From a virus, in the IMG/VR virus record IMGVR_UViG_3300035035_000030, positions 1-35,247 of that record: a stretch of 35,247 nucleotides of DNA. One strand, written 5' to 3'. Position 1 is the first letter of the stretch, and each line of letters opens with the position of its first letter. Shown piece after piece: positions 13,945 to 23,900 of the stretch. Both the position numbers and the translations under genes were made by a program. The notes below the pieces were generated by a model, which was not told the origin of the DNA, ran no database searches, and was given only the letters and a program-made list of their open reading frames with translations.

Positions 13945-14553
13945 ATGGCTGTAGCTGCAACAACAGAATTAGAGAGCATTAACATTATGTTGGCTGCTAT
14001 AGGCGAAGCTCCTATCAACAGTCTCACAGGTACTCTTCCTGTTGATGCTCGACTAGCACAATCAACCCTTACAGAAGTAAGTAAAGAAGTTCAATCGGAA
14101 GGGTGGTCTTTTAATACTGAAATAGATGTAACTCTTACTAGAGATGTATCTAATCACATATCTCTTTCAACAGATGTTTTAAGAGTTGATCCTAATATTC
14201 ATCAACATCCTACGATAGATGCAATACAAAGATCTTTAAAACTGTATGACAGATTAAATAATAAATATGAATTTGATGAAGATCTTATTTGTACTATTGT
14301 TTACTTTAGAGATTTTAATGAGATTACAGAACCTGCTAGGCGATATATAACAATAAAAGCTGCTCGTATTTTTGTTGATAGATTAGTTAGTGATGATGGA
14401 TTAAGAACTTATACACAACAAGATGAAACTAGAGCAAGAGCTATCTTGATGGAGACAGACTTAGCTAATGGAGATCATAATGTTCTTAGAGGAGATCCTT
14501 CTTTAACAAGTGTCTTTGATACTTATTCACCTTCTAGTGCTTTAATTAGGTAA
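13945..14553 (+). CDS. Tail tube protein A, gp11-like
   Basis: The 202-residue protein (T7 gp11: 196 aa) forms the adaptor ring between portal and nozzle. The opening TTELESINIMLAAIGEAPIN corresponds to the gp11 signature (AVNDILASIGEPPV in T7), and EVQSEGWSFNTE matches the family QSRGWTFN block. YFRDFNEITEPARRYITIKA and the C-terminal DETRAR helix also fit. It is preceded by AAGAGGT and followed two bases later by tail tube protein B. Confidence 0.92.
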   Translation: MAVAATTELESINIMLAAIGEAPINSLTGTLPVDARLAQSTLTEVSKEVQSEGWSFNTEIDVTLTRDVSNHISLSTDVLRVDPNIHQHPTIDAIQRSLKLYDRLNNKYEFDEDLICTIVYFRDFNEITEPARRYITIKAARIFVDRLVSDDGLRTYTQQDETRARAILMETDLANGDHNVLRGDPSLTSVFDTYSPSSALIR

Positions 14554-14555
14554 CA

Positions 14556-17231
14556 ATGGGTTTAATCTCAAGAGCTATACCAACTTTACTAAGGGGTATA
14601 TCACAAGCTTCAGATGCAACTAAGCAAGATGACCATGCTGACTTACAAGACAATGCTGATAGCAATCCTGTCTTAGGTCTTACAAAAAGGTCAGGTCTTG
14701 AATATGTATCAACTATTTCTAATACAACTTTAGGTAATGTACATATTCATACTATTAATAGAGATGTAAACAGAAGATTTATTTCTGTCTTTAGTAATGG
14801 AAATGTAAGAGTTTTTGAATTAGATGGAACAGAAAGAACGGTACAAAAACCTGATGGCACAACATATTTAAATACAACAAATCCTAGAGATGATATAAAA
14901 ACTGTTACTATTGCAGACTTTACTTTTGTTGTTAATAAAAGTGTAGTAACTGCAATGGATACCAGCACTTTAACCAGTGGAAATATTACACAGGCCATAA
15001 TTTTTGTAAGTCAAGTATCAAATAGCACGACATATTCAGTCACGATTGATGGAGTAACAGTTTCTGACAATACAGCTAATGATTCAACTTTAAGCACTAC
15101 ACAAGTTGCAACTGATTTAAGAACAGGTTTAGCTGCTGGTTTAACAGGATTTACATTTCAACAAAATGGTCCTGTTGTTCATGTAAAAAAAACAGATGGA
15201 TCTGATTTTTCTATAGATGGAAATGACACACAAGGTAATCAAGATTTAGTAATAGTAAAAAATAGTATTCAAAGATTTTCTGACTTACCAACAGTTTCAC
15301 CTCATGGTTATGTAGTGGAAATAAATGGAGATGATACAACAGATTTTGATAATTACTACGTTAAGTTTGTTGCTAACAACAGCACCACTACAGGTACGTT
15401 AGAAGAAGGGCATTGGGAAGAATGTGCTGAATCAGGTATTCCTTTTAAATTTAATTACAACACAATGCCACATATTCTTATAAGGCAAAGTGATGGTGAT
15501 TTTAGATTTGCAAGAGTTGATGGTGATTCATTTACAGATCTAAATACTTCTGGAACTTACAGTCAATCAGGAACTACTGTTACTGTAACTTCTGCTAATC
15601 ATGGATTATCAAGTAGTGATTCAGTACAATTTGATTTTGTTTCTGGCAACGCTGTTGATGGTACTTTTACAGTAACGGTCACAAATGCAAATACGTTTAC
15701 GTTTACAGCAGCAGGTTCTTTAACAACAACTGGTAATGTAGCCTTTGGTAAAGTAAACAATTCGACCTTACCTAAATGGGGAGAAAGAACTGTAGGTGAT
15801 ATTGTTTCTGCACCTGATCCTTCATTTATTGGTAAGGCTATAAATAATGTATTTTTTTATAGAAGCAGACTAGGAGTATTAGCTGATGATAATGTCATAC
15901 TTACAACAGTATCTGAGTTTTTTCAATTTTTTAGAGAAACAGTTTTAACTATTGTTGATAGCGATCCTATAGATGTATCAGCTTCACATACAAAAGTATC
16001 AATATTAAAACACGCTGTACCAATGGCAGAACAATTAATATTGTTTTCTGACCAAACACAATTTATTCTTACATCATCATCTGTTCTTACTCTTACACCT
16101 AAAACAGCTACAGTTGTAGTTGCAACAGAATTTGAAAGTAGTGATGCAGCACCTCCTGTAGCTTCTGGTAATAGTATTTATTATCTAACTAAGAAAGGAA
16201 CTTTTGCTGGTGTAAGAGAATATATTACACAAGAAGATTTAACAATAAGAGAAGCAGCTAATATAACTGTTCATGTTCCAAGATTAATTCCAGTAAATAT
16301 ATTTAAGTTAGCTATTTCAACAAGTGAAGATGTTTTAATTTGTCTAGGAACTGATAACCCTAATCAATTATTTGTTAACAGATGGTTGTTTGGTCCTCAA
16401 GGAACAAAAATTCTGAACTCTTGGTCTACTTACACAATCAATTCAAATAGAACCATACTAAATGCAGATTTTATTGGTACTGATTTATTTTTAGTAATAC
16501 AAGAAGCTAATGGTACAACTATTGAAAAAATACCATTTGAAGCAGATGTAAAAGAAGCTAATGCAACTTTTAAATTTTGCCTAGATCATAAAGTTACTGA
16601 AGCCACTACAGGGGTATCAGTAGCTTACAACGCTACTACTGATGTTTCTACGTTTACTGTTCCTTATAGATTAAGAGCAAATATGAATGTAGTTGGTAGA
16701 TATTTAGCCAGTGGAGAAACAAGTACATTTGTTGATACGCAAGGTAATACCAAAACTCTGAAAGCTGGAAGATTAATCCCTACGTCAAATTCTACAGATG
16801 GATCAACATCTACTATTACGGCTAGTGGTGATTTTAGAAATAGTAAATTTATTATTGGTGAACCATACGAAATGCACTACAGGTTTAGTCAAAGAAGATT
16901 GAATCAAGGAGGACAAGGTAGGGATGAAATCTTAAGTGGTAGATTGCAACTACATCATTTTTATATAAAGTTTGAAGATACAGGATTTTTTAAAGTAGAA
17001 GTCACTCCAGAGAATAGAAGTACATCTACACATAAATTTACTGGTCGTTTTCTTGGTTTAACTTCTTCTACATTAGGAAACATAACTTTAGAGTCAGGTA
17101 CATTTAAAGTGCCAATAATGTCAAGAGCAGATAGAGTAGATATAGATGTAAAGAATGACACATTCTTACCTACACAACTGGCAAGTGCTGAATATGAAGC
17201 TATGTTTCATTTAAGATCTAGACGTACTTAA
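14556..17231 (+). CDS. Tail tube protein B (nozzle), gp12-like
   Basis: The 891-residue protein (T7 gp12: 794) forms the tail nozzle through which DNA leaves. The N-terminus LLRGISQASDATKQDDHADL matches the gp12 start LKGGISQQPDxxR; ISVFSNGNVRVFELDG and the beta-rich body follow, ending in ASAEYEAMFHLRSRR as in T7-like nozzles. Residues about 333-398 (GTYSQSGTTVTVTSANHGLS to GNVAFG) look like an inserted beta module found in unrelated marine phage structural proteins, which may account for much of the extra length. Its stop shares one base with the next start. Confidence 0.93.
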   Translation: MGLISRAIPTLLRGISQASDATKQDDHADLQDNADSNPVLGLTKRSGLEYVSTISNTTLGNVHIHTINRDVNRRFISVFSNGNVRVFELDGTERTVQKPDGTTYLNTTNPRDDIKTVTIADFTFVVNKSVVTAMDTSTLTSGNITQAIIFVSQVSNSTTYSVTIDGVTVSDNTANDSTLSTTQVATDLRTGLAAGLTGFTFQQNGPVVHVKKTDGSDFSIDGNDTQGNQDLVIVKNSIQRFSDLPTVSPHGYVVEINGDDTTDFDNYYVKFVANNSTTTGTLEEGHWEECAESGIPFKFNYNTMPHILIRQSDGDFRFARVDGDSFTDLNTSGTYSQSGTTVTVTSANHGLSSSDSVQFDFVSGNAVDGTFTVTVTNANTFTFTAAGSLTTTGNVAFGKVNNSTLPKWGERTVGDIVSAPDPSFIGKAINNVFFYRSRLGVLADDNVILTTVSEFFQFFRETVLTIVDSDPIDVSASHTKVSILKHAVPMAEQLILFSDQTQFILTSSSVLTLTPKTATVVVATEFESSDAAPPVASGNSIYYLTKKGTFAGVREYITQEDLTIREAANITVHVPRLIPVNIFKLAISTSEDVLICLGTDNPNQLFVNRWLFGPQGTKILNSWSTYTINSNRTILNADFIGTDLFLVIQEANGTTIEKIPFEADVKEANATFKFCLDHKVTEATTGVSVAYNATTDVSTFTVPYRLRANMNVVGRYLASGETSTFVDTQGNTKTLKAGRLIPTSNSTDGSTSTITASGDFRNSKFIIGEPYEMHYRFSQRRLNQGGQGRDEILSGRLQLHHFYIKFEDTGFFKVEVTPENRSTSTHKFTGRFLGLTSSTLGNITLESGTFKVPIMSRADRVDIDVKNDTFLPTQLASAEYEAMFHLRSRRT

Positions 17232-17683
17232 TGGGTTATTTAAGAAAAGCTAATTTAAAAGATCTTAATTATGTATGTGAAAACATGAGAGAGATGGATC
17301 GTCTTGAAGCTGTATATCAAACAGGACAAGAACCAGCAGATGCCTTACGTCTTACATATCTAGCAGGGGAACAAGTCTTAACAATAGCTGGTGATGACGA
17401 TCAACCTATGGGCTTATGTGGAGTTATTAGAGATGGTTGTATATGGATGATATGTACTGATGAATTATTTACTAATAAGAAATATAAAATACAACTTGTA
17501 AGAAAAGGTAGAAAATGGGTAGATAGCCTATTGAAAAATTACAAAATCCTATATAATTTTGTATATGCAGAGAACGATTCTGCTATTAAGTGGTTAAAAG
17601 CTCTTGGGTTTACATTTGTTAACTATCACGAAAAATATGGAGAGCAAGAAAAACCCTTTTATGAATTTCTGAGGATAGCCTAA
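17231..17683 (+). CDS. Internal virion protein A, gp13-like (acetyltransferase fold)
   Basis: The 150-residue protein occupies the T7 gp13 position (138 aa). It has a GNAT-like pattern: DLNYVCENMREMDRLEA at the start, then PMGLCGVIRDGCIWMICTDE, QLVRKGRKWVDSLLK, and the late AIKWLKALGFTFVNYH motif typical of acetyltransferases. The acetyl-CoA pyrophosphate loop (Q/RxxGxG/A) is not clear, so it is probably a structural relative rather than an active enzyme; in T7 the protein is needed for particle assembly. One-base overlap with tail tube B. Confidence 0.8.
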   Translation: MGYLRKANLKDLNYVCENMREMDRLEAVYQTGQEPADALRLTYLAGEQVLTIAGDDDQPMGLCGVIRDGCIWMICTDELFTNKKYKIQLVRKGRKWVDSLLKNYKILYNFVYAENDSAIKWLKALGFTFVNYHEKYGEQEKPFYEFLRIA

Positions 17684-18226
17684 ATGTGTTCAGTACCAGC
17701 TATGGTAGTAGGTTCAGCAGGGTTAAACCTGTTTTCGGGTCTTGCTATGCGTGGTGCTGCCAAAAAAAATGCTAGAGATACATATAAAAGGGGATTACAA
17801 GCAAACCAATCAGTAGAAGACTCCTTTGGTAATCAACAATCAGCTTTAGGATTTAGACAGAGAGAAAATCAAGCAATAGCAGCACAAAAAAAATTAGCAC
17901 AAACAATACAAGGATTACAAGCAAGAGGAACTGCAAGAACAAGTGGTATAACAGGTATAACTGCTAGATTGATATTAGGAGATTTAGAAAGACAAACAGC
18001 TAATGCAAGAGAATCTATCAATCAAACTTTAGAGTCAACGACTCGTCAGTACAGAAGAAATGTACAGGGTCTTGTAGCAGAACGAGACAGTAGACGTAAT
18101 CAAATACAAAGTCAGATAAATCAAGCATATAATCAGATACCTTCTTTAAGTTCAGTTATCTTGGGAGCAGCTTCCCAAGGACTTTCTACCTTTGGATCAG
18201 TTTATGGTAATCCAAAATTTGGCTAA
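17684..18226 (+). CDS. Internal virion protein B, gp14-like
   Basis: The 180-residue protein (T7 gp14: 196) is ejected into the host envelope and forms the outer-membrane part of the DNA ejection channel. It begins MCSVPAMVVGSAGLNLFSGL, a Met-Cys start and hydrophobic segment like T7 MCWAAA. A long Gln-rich helical region (LGFRQRENQAIAAQKKLAQ) with an ARGTARTSGITG turn follows, then another helix ending QINQAYNQIPSLSSVILGAA. The next gene's start shares one base with its stop. Confidence 0.85.
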   Translation: MCSVPAMVVGSAGLNLFSGLAMRGAAKKNARDTYKRGLQANQSVEDSFGNQQSALGFRQRENQAIAAQKKLAQTIQGLQARGTARTSGITGITARLILGDLERQTANARESINQTLESTTRQYRRNVQGLVAERDSRRNQIQSQINQAYNQIPSLSSVILGAASQGLSTFGSVYGNPKFG

Positions 18227-20913
18227 TGACTAACAGTTTTCAAAGTACAGCTTTTCAATCTGCTACAAACCCTGTAGATACTTTTGTGCAACCTGTAACT
18301 GTGCAGCCTAAAAGTGGTGCACAGGAACTTGCAGAAATTTTGCAAATAGTAAATCCAACATTACAACAATTTATACAAAAAAAAGCAATAGAAAAAAGAG
18401 ATCAACAAATAGATGAGGGAAGGTTATTAGTAGCAAATGCCTCACCTAAAGAACTTGCAGAAATAAGAAAACAAGTAGAAGCAAACTCTGACAAAAAAGG
18501 GTTTAGAAAATTTCTTGGTACAAATTATTTTATGCAATATGGAATAGAACAACAATTAGCAATTAATATAGGTAATAGCCAACAAGCAAAAACAAAAAAA
18601 TTTTTTAACGAATATGTTGTTGACGTTGAATTAGAAAATGGAACTGTAATACAACAACCTTTATCTCAATTTGATATAAACTCTGAAGCTTTTAATAAAG
18701 CAGTTAATGAATTTCAAAGCTCACAACTAGCTAATACTAGAGGTATTAGATCAAGTTTAATAAATGAATATATACTTCCTAAACAAAGTGAAGCATTACA
18801 AAAAGTATACAGCGATCAAGAAACAAAATTAGCAGAGTCAAAAATTAAACAAGCTAGTATATTGTTTAATGATTCAGTTTTAAATTCTTGGTTTAGTATA
18901 GATAACTATAACGACAATATAGAGTTAAATTTAATAGATGATAACTATACAGAGAAAGACAGAATTAAAAATAATGGTCTTTCGCAGGCAGAATTTTTAG
19001 CTTTAAAAGAATTGCAAGGCAATGTTGATTCTATGGTAAACAGAGGTCTTGCTGCCACAGTATCTCCTTCAAAAATGATAGAAGTAGTAAAAACAAATGT
19101 ATTAAAAATTCTTGATTATTATGAAAGCAATAATCTTGATATGGATATAGGTTACGAAGAAGTAGAAGAATATATTAACTGGATAGGAAATTTAAAAGTT
19201 ACTAATGGTATGCCTTTAAGTAGTTTTTATATAGCAGATGGTGAAGATAAAATTGAAACTCTACTAACAGATGTATATGACAAGAAAGAAGATATTAAGA
19301 AAAAACAGAATGATTACAATAAAATAAGCGATCAAAATACTATATCTGATACTTTAAATAATCTAGATTTTTCTCGTACTCAATTTCAAGATGGTAAAGA
19401 AGCATTAAATTATTTTAAAAATATAGGCAATACATTAGATGCACTAGTTGATAGATTTCCAGAAGAAATTGAATTTTTATATAAACAATATGATCTTAGA
19501 AACTTTAGTGTTGATGATTTCTTTTTTGAATTAGAAACGGAATATGATGCAGGTACAGTAACGCAAAGTCAAGCCTTAATACAACTAACAGATGTCATGC
19601 AAGCTTTAGGACCAAATGCTTCTAAAGCAGATAGAGCAAAATATACTCAATTAAAAAAATATTTAAAAGAAACAGACAATAAAAGTTTAGAGCAAAGATT
19701 TCCAGCAATGAAAGAGTTAATAAAGCATGGTCAAAAAACTGTTGGTAAAGTAAGAGATGGTTTGCGTGTAATTACAGATGCTGATGATGTAGATAGAATG
19801 GAAGATTTAAATATAAAATTAAAAAGTTTAGTTAAAGAAAATGGAGGAGTTGATGCACAAATAGATATAAGAGGTCAAAGAACAACAGTTAGAAATTGGT
19901 ATTACGGTGAGTTGAGAAAATTAAAAGACCCAAGAAGGTTTGGTTCATATGAGTTTTATGATTCAGTTTTAGATTTATCAAAGCCTATAGAATTTGAAGA
20001 AGTAGTAGAAGATGATGATGGAGATGGTCAAGATGATGGCAAGACAGTAAATATACAAGAACAAAAGGTTTTAACTTACGATACAAATACAAAGTTATTT
20101 AGTGAAGTTAATACTAATGAATTACAAGTAGGACCAACTACTACAGTTGTATCTATTAATGGTGCAGTTACACCTGCTGGCGAATCGTTACGTCAAAATT
20201 TAAAAATAAAATCATTTGAGAATTTTAATGTTGATTTTTATAATGCAACTTTTGAAGACAAACAAACAGAAACAAGAAATGAACAATTACTTAGAGATGA
20301 TTTAGAAGCTAGTGCTTTTAGTGGTGACTCACCTACTACAGTTGAAGTTGAACAAGGAGACACTTTAAGTGAGTTAGCAGATCAGTTTGGCTCGTCAGTA
20401 CAAGCAATTATGGAAGCTAATAATCTTACTAATCCAGATATGATAAGAGTAGGGCAAGAGCTAGTCATGCCAATAGTTGAAAGAATAAATATGAAAGAAG
20501 TAAAAGATAATCAGATAAAAGCATTAGACGTTATTTTAAAAGATACAGACAAGACAAAAGTAATACCTCAACCTAAAATAGAAGAAATGCTATTGGCTGT
20601 GGGTTTTGAACCAGACATTGCAAAAATTATGGCTGCTGTTTCAATGGCAGAATCAGCAGGTGATCCTATGATTGATACTGTCAAATCTGGTTTAGATCCT
20701 GAGAAGAAAAAAGAATTTTCTATAGGTTTGTTACAGCTAAATATGAAAGATGATAGAGACAGATTATTAAATGTATTTGATATTGAATCTGAAGAAGAGT
20801 TATATGACCCTATTATTAATGTAATTGCAGCCAAGCGACTATATGATGAGCAAGGGCTTAATGCTTGGGGTGCATACAAAAATGGTTCCTATAAAAAGTT
20901 TCTAAAGAACTAA
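18226..20913 (+). CDS. Internal virion protein C with LysM and transglycosylase
   Basis: The 895-residue protein lies at the T7 gp15 position (747 aa) and its long helical N-terminal two thirds are ejection-channel-like (QPKSGAQELAEILQIVNPTL near the start). It differs at the C-terminus. A LysM peptidoglycan-binding motif spans about 704-750 (VEVEQGDTLSELADQFGSS to GQELVMPI). A lytic-transglycosylase-like domain follows at about 785-890, with candidate catalytic Glu809 (SMAESAGDP), then SIGLLQLN and NAWGAYKNGSYKKF. In T7 the transglycosylase lies at the N-terminus of gp16 instead. It probably cuts the cell wall locally during DNA entry. It is the only muralytic domain that I recognise in the window. 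Confidence 0.88.
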   Translation: MTNSFQSTAFQSATNPVDTFVQPVTVQPKSGAQELAEILQIVNPTLQQFIQKKAIEKRDQQIDEGRLLVANASPKELAEIRKQVEANSDKKGFRKFLGTNYFMQYGIEQQLAINIGNSQQAKTKKFFNEYVVDVELENGTVIQQPLSQFDINSEAFNKAVNEFQSSQLANTRGIRSSLINEYILPKQSEALQKVYSDQETKLAESKIKQASILFNDSVLNSWFSIDNYNDNIELNLIDDNYTEKDRIKNNGLSQAEFLALKELQGNVDSMVNRGLAATVSPSKMIEVVKTNVLKILDYYESNNLDMDIGYEEVEEYINWIGNLKVTNGMPLSSFYIADGEDKIETLLTDVYDKKEDIKKKQNDYNKISDQNTISDTLNNLDFSRTQFQDGKEALNYFKNIGNTLDALVDRFPEEIEFLYKQYDLRNFSVDDFFFELETEYDAGTVTQSQALIQLTDVMQALGPNASKADRAKYTQLKKYLKETDNKSLEQRFPAMKELIKHGQKTVGKVRDGLRVITDADDVDRMEDLNIKLKSLVKENGGVDAQIDIRGQRTTVRNWYYGELRKLKDPRRFGSYEFYDSVLDLSKPIEFEEVVEDDDGDGQDDGKTVNIQEQKVLTYDTNTKLFSEVNTNELQVGPTTTVVSINGAVTPAGESLRQNLKIKSFENFNVDFYNATFEDKQTETRNEQLLRDDLEASAFSGDSPTTVEVEQGDTLSELADQFGSSVQAIMEANNLTNPDMIRVGQELVMPIVERINMKEVKDNQIKALDVILKDTDKTKVIPQPKIEEMLLAVGFEPDIAKIMAAVSMAESAGDPMIDTVKSGLDPEKKKEFSIGLLQLNMKDDRDRLLNVFDIESEEELYDPIINVIAAKRLYDEQGLNAWGAYKNGSYKKFLKN

Positions 20914-20914
20914 C

Positions 20915-23900
20915 ATGACAGACTCAAATATTGTTAAAAGCCTTCTTGATAACAAAGAAGAAGAAAAAACAGATTTAAATATTGTTGATAACCTTAATCA
21001 GCAACCATCTAATTTTACTAATGTTTTTAAAACAGAATCTAAGTTTGATGACTATGTAAATAACACTTTATTTGATGAAGAAACTTTTGACTTTGCTTCA
21101 CAAGATTTTGATTTTACTAATAATATATTTACCGATTTAACAGAAGAAAAGCCACAACAAAACCTGTCAGGGTTAGCAAAAGGTTTAGGTATAGAAATAG
21201 GTACTGGTATAGGTGCTGATTTAGCTTTTGCACCTTTATTAGCTCTTGGTCCTTTAGGTATTGCAGCTTATGGTGGAGGTCAGTTTACTGTTGGCTATTA
21301 TGCAAATATCGCAGCACAAAAAGCTAGGGGTGTAAAAAAAATAAGTCAAGCTGAAGCTGTAGCTGCTGGTCTTGTACAAATAATACCTGCTGGCACAACA
21401 GCAAAAGGTCTTAAAGGTGTTGCAAAGAGTGGTGTTTTTGGTGCTGGCTTTGGTGTGGGTGAAACTTTCCTTAGAGATTTATTAGGAGATGATGTAACTC
21501 GTGATGAATATTTATTAAGTTTAGGTTTTGGTGGTGCTTTTGGTGCTGGTTTTAAAGGTTCATTAGAAGGTTTAAGCGGTATTTTTAATAAAGTCAAAGG
21601 TAAAACACCAGCAGAAGCAGATGCAATATTAACTAAACAAGATAAAAAAACTATTAATGATGCAGTAAAGAATATAGATACAGTATCAAAAAAACAAAAA
21701 CAAAAATTAAAACAAGAAGGTGTAGATACTGATAAATTAGATCAAGAAATAAATAATCGAAAGCAGCAAACAACAGAACAGACACCAGCAGTTCAAACAG
21801 AAGTTACACAAGATCTTACTTTTACAGCACCAGAAGCTTACAAAAGAACTAAACCTCGTTATGGGTCTGCCAATATACAATTCCAATCTGACTTCGATAA
21901 GATGTCTTGGTCTTTAAGAAATGGAAGAAAAGTAAAAGCACAGAATGATGGAAAGATGTTAAAAGTATTTTTAGATCAAGGCTTTACAGAAAAAGAAGTT
22001 AGATTGCATGGAGACAAAGTACACGCAAAAATAAAGTCAATAGTTAAAGAACAGACAGGTAGTGCTAGTGCTTCGGTTTCAAATACAAGTGGTTTAAATT
22101 TAGAAGTGCCAATATTGCAAGACTTTGCAAATAAAGTACAAACACCATTAAATAAATTAGATAGTCAACCTGACTTGGATTTAGGTAATACACAATTAAA
22201 TCCACAGAAGATGAATCGCATTAAAGATATGCAGAAAGGTAAAAAAGATTTAGTAACTGCCAAAGTAAGAAAGAAGAAAGATGAAGGAGGATTTAAAGGT
22301 GCTGAAAGAAAAAGTCAGTTTGATACGCAAGAAGGTGGATTAGGTAAAATGGTAGACAGTAAAGGCAAGATAGGTATAGATAAAAAGAATTTAAAATTTT
22401 TTCAAGAGTACACAAGAAAGAAAGCATTACTACAAAATAGATTACCTGATGATGAAGAAGTTGTTATTAACCAACAAGGTTTGCAAATAGCTACAGATAG
22501 AGTTGGAAACGCCACTCAAAATTTTATAGATATAATTAAAAAAAATGCTGGTAAGAAAACTAAAAAAAGTCAAGCTGCTATAGATAAAGCAGGTGCAGAA
22601 ATTATTAATGCTGAAAAATTAGTAGATGATTGGTTAGGTTATGGTATTCCTTTAGGCACAAGATTAGGTAGAGCTTTGCAAGCTTTTAAAATTAAACCAG
22701 TAGAAGGCATAGAAGGTATGACACCTGCTGAAGTAATGAAACTAAGTCCTTTAGAAAAGAAAAACTTAACAGCACAAAATCGTGACGTATCACCTGCTCT
22801 TACAAAGTTAATAGAACAAAGTCAAGACTTCCAAGAAAATTTGCTTGCAAAAATAAAAGAAGGACATGAAACAGGAGATTACTCGCAAGTTATAAAAGTT
22901 GCACAAGACATGAAAGAAGCAGGTGGAAGTATAGAAAACATGGTAAAACTTTATAACGCAGATGCTTTTGGTAAGACTTTAAAACTTGCTAACCAAACCT
23001 CAAGAATAATTAACGAGGTAGGAATCAATGGAGTTTTATCTGGTCTACCTTCTCAAAGAGTCAATTTATATTCTGGTATTGTGCAAACATTTTTGGGTAA
23101 CATGAAAAACTTTAGCGGTACTTTAGATGTTGCAAATGGCAAGGGGTTAATAAGAAAAGAAGGAGTAGAAGCAGCTACTAGACACTTATTTGCCATGATG
23201 TATAACTTTGATTTTGGATTAAAGGTATGGAAAAGATCATGGGATATGGAAGATAACTTTATAAATGTTGGTAATTCTAAAATTGAAACTGGTCAAAGAT
23301 TTGTTATTTCATCTGAAAGTCCTTTCTTCCCACTAAGAACAGCTATAAACTCAACAGGTAAAATTATAAGATTGCCTAGCAGGTTAATGACATCTAATGA
23401 TGCTCTTATACAGACACCAAATATTCTTGGTTCTACTGCTTATCATGCAACTATGGAAGCTTTGAAGAAAGGTTTAAAAGGACAAGACTTAGATGATTAT
23501 GTAAAAGGTAGTCTTGATGGTGTTATAGCTTATATTTTAAAAGGACAGGAAGGTGAGCTAGGCAGATTAAAACCACTAGAAGGAGATACATTTTTTAAAA
23601 AAGGTATAGGTCCAAGAGAGTTTATTGCTGATCCTGTTCTTGCAAAAATATTTCAAAGAGCTAAAAACTTTGGTAAAGAGATTACATATACACAACAAAT
23701 AAGAGGTGGTCGTAGTGATGATGTTACAGATCCACTTGGTTTGTTTGCAGAAGAAATAAATAATTTAGCAATACAATACCCACCAATGAGAACATTTTTT
23801 AAATTTACAAGAACACCTACAAATATGATTAAAGACATAATGAGGTATATTCCTGTAATAAATACACCTGCAAGATTTGGTGGTAAAAAGAATTATAATT

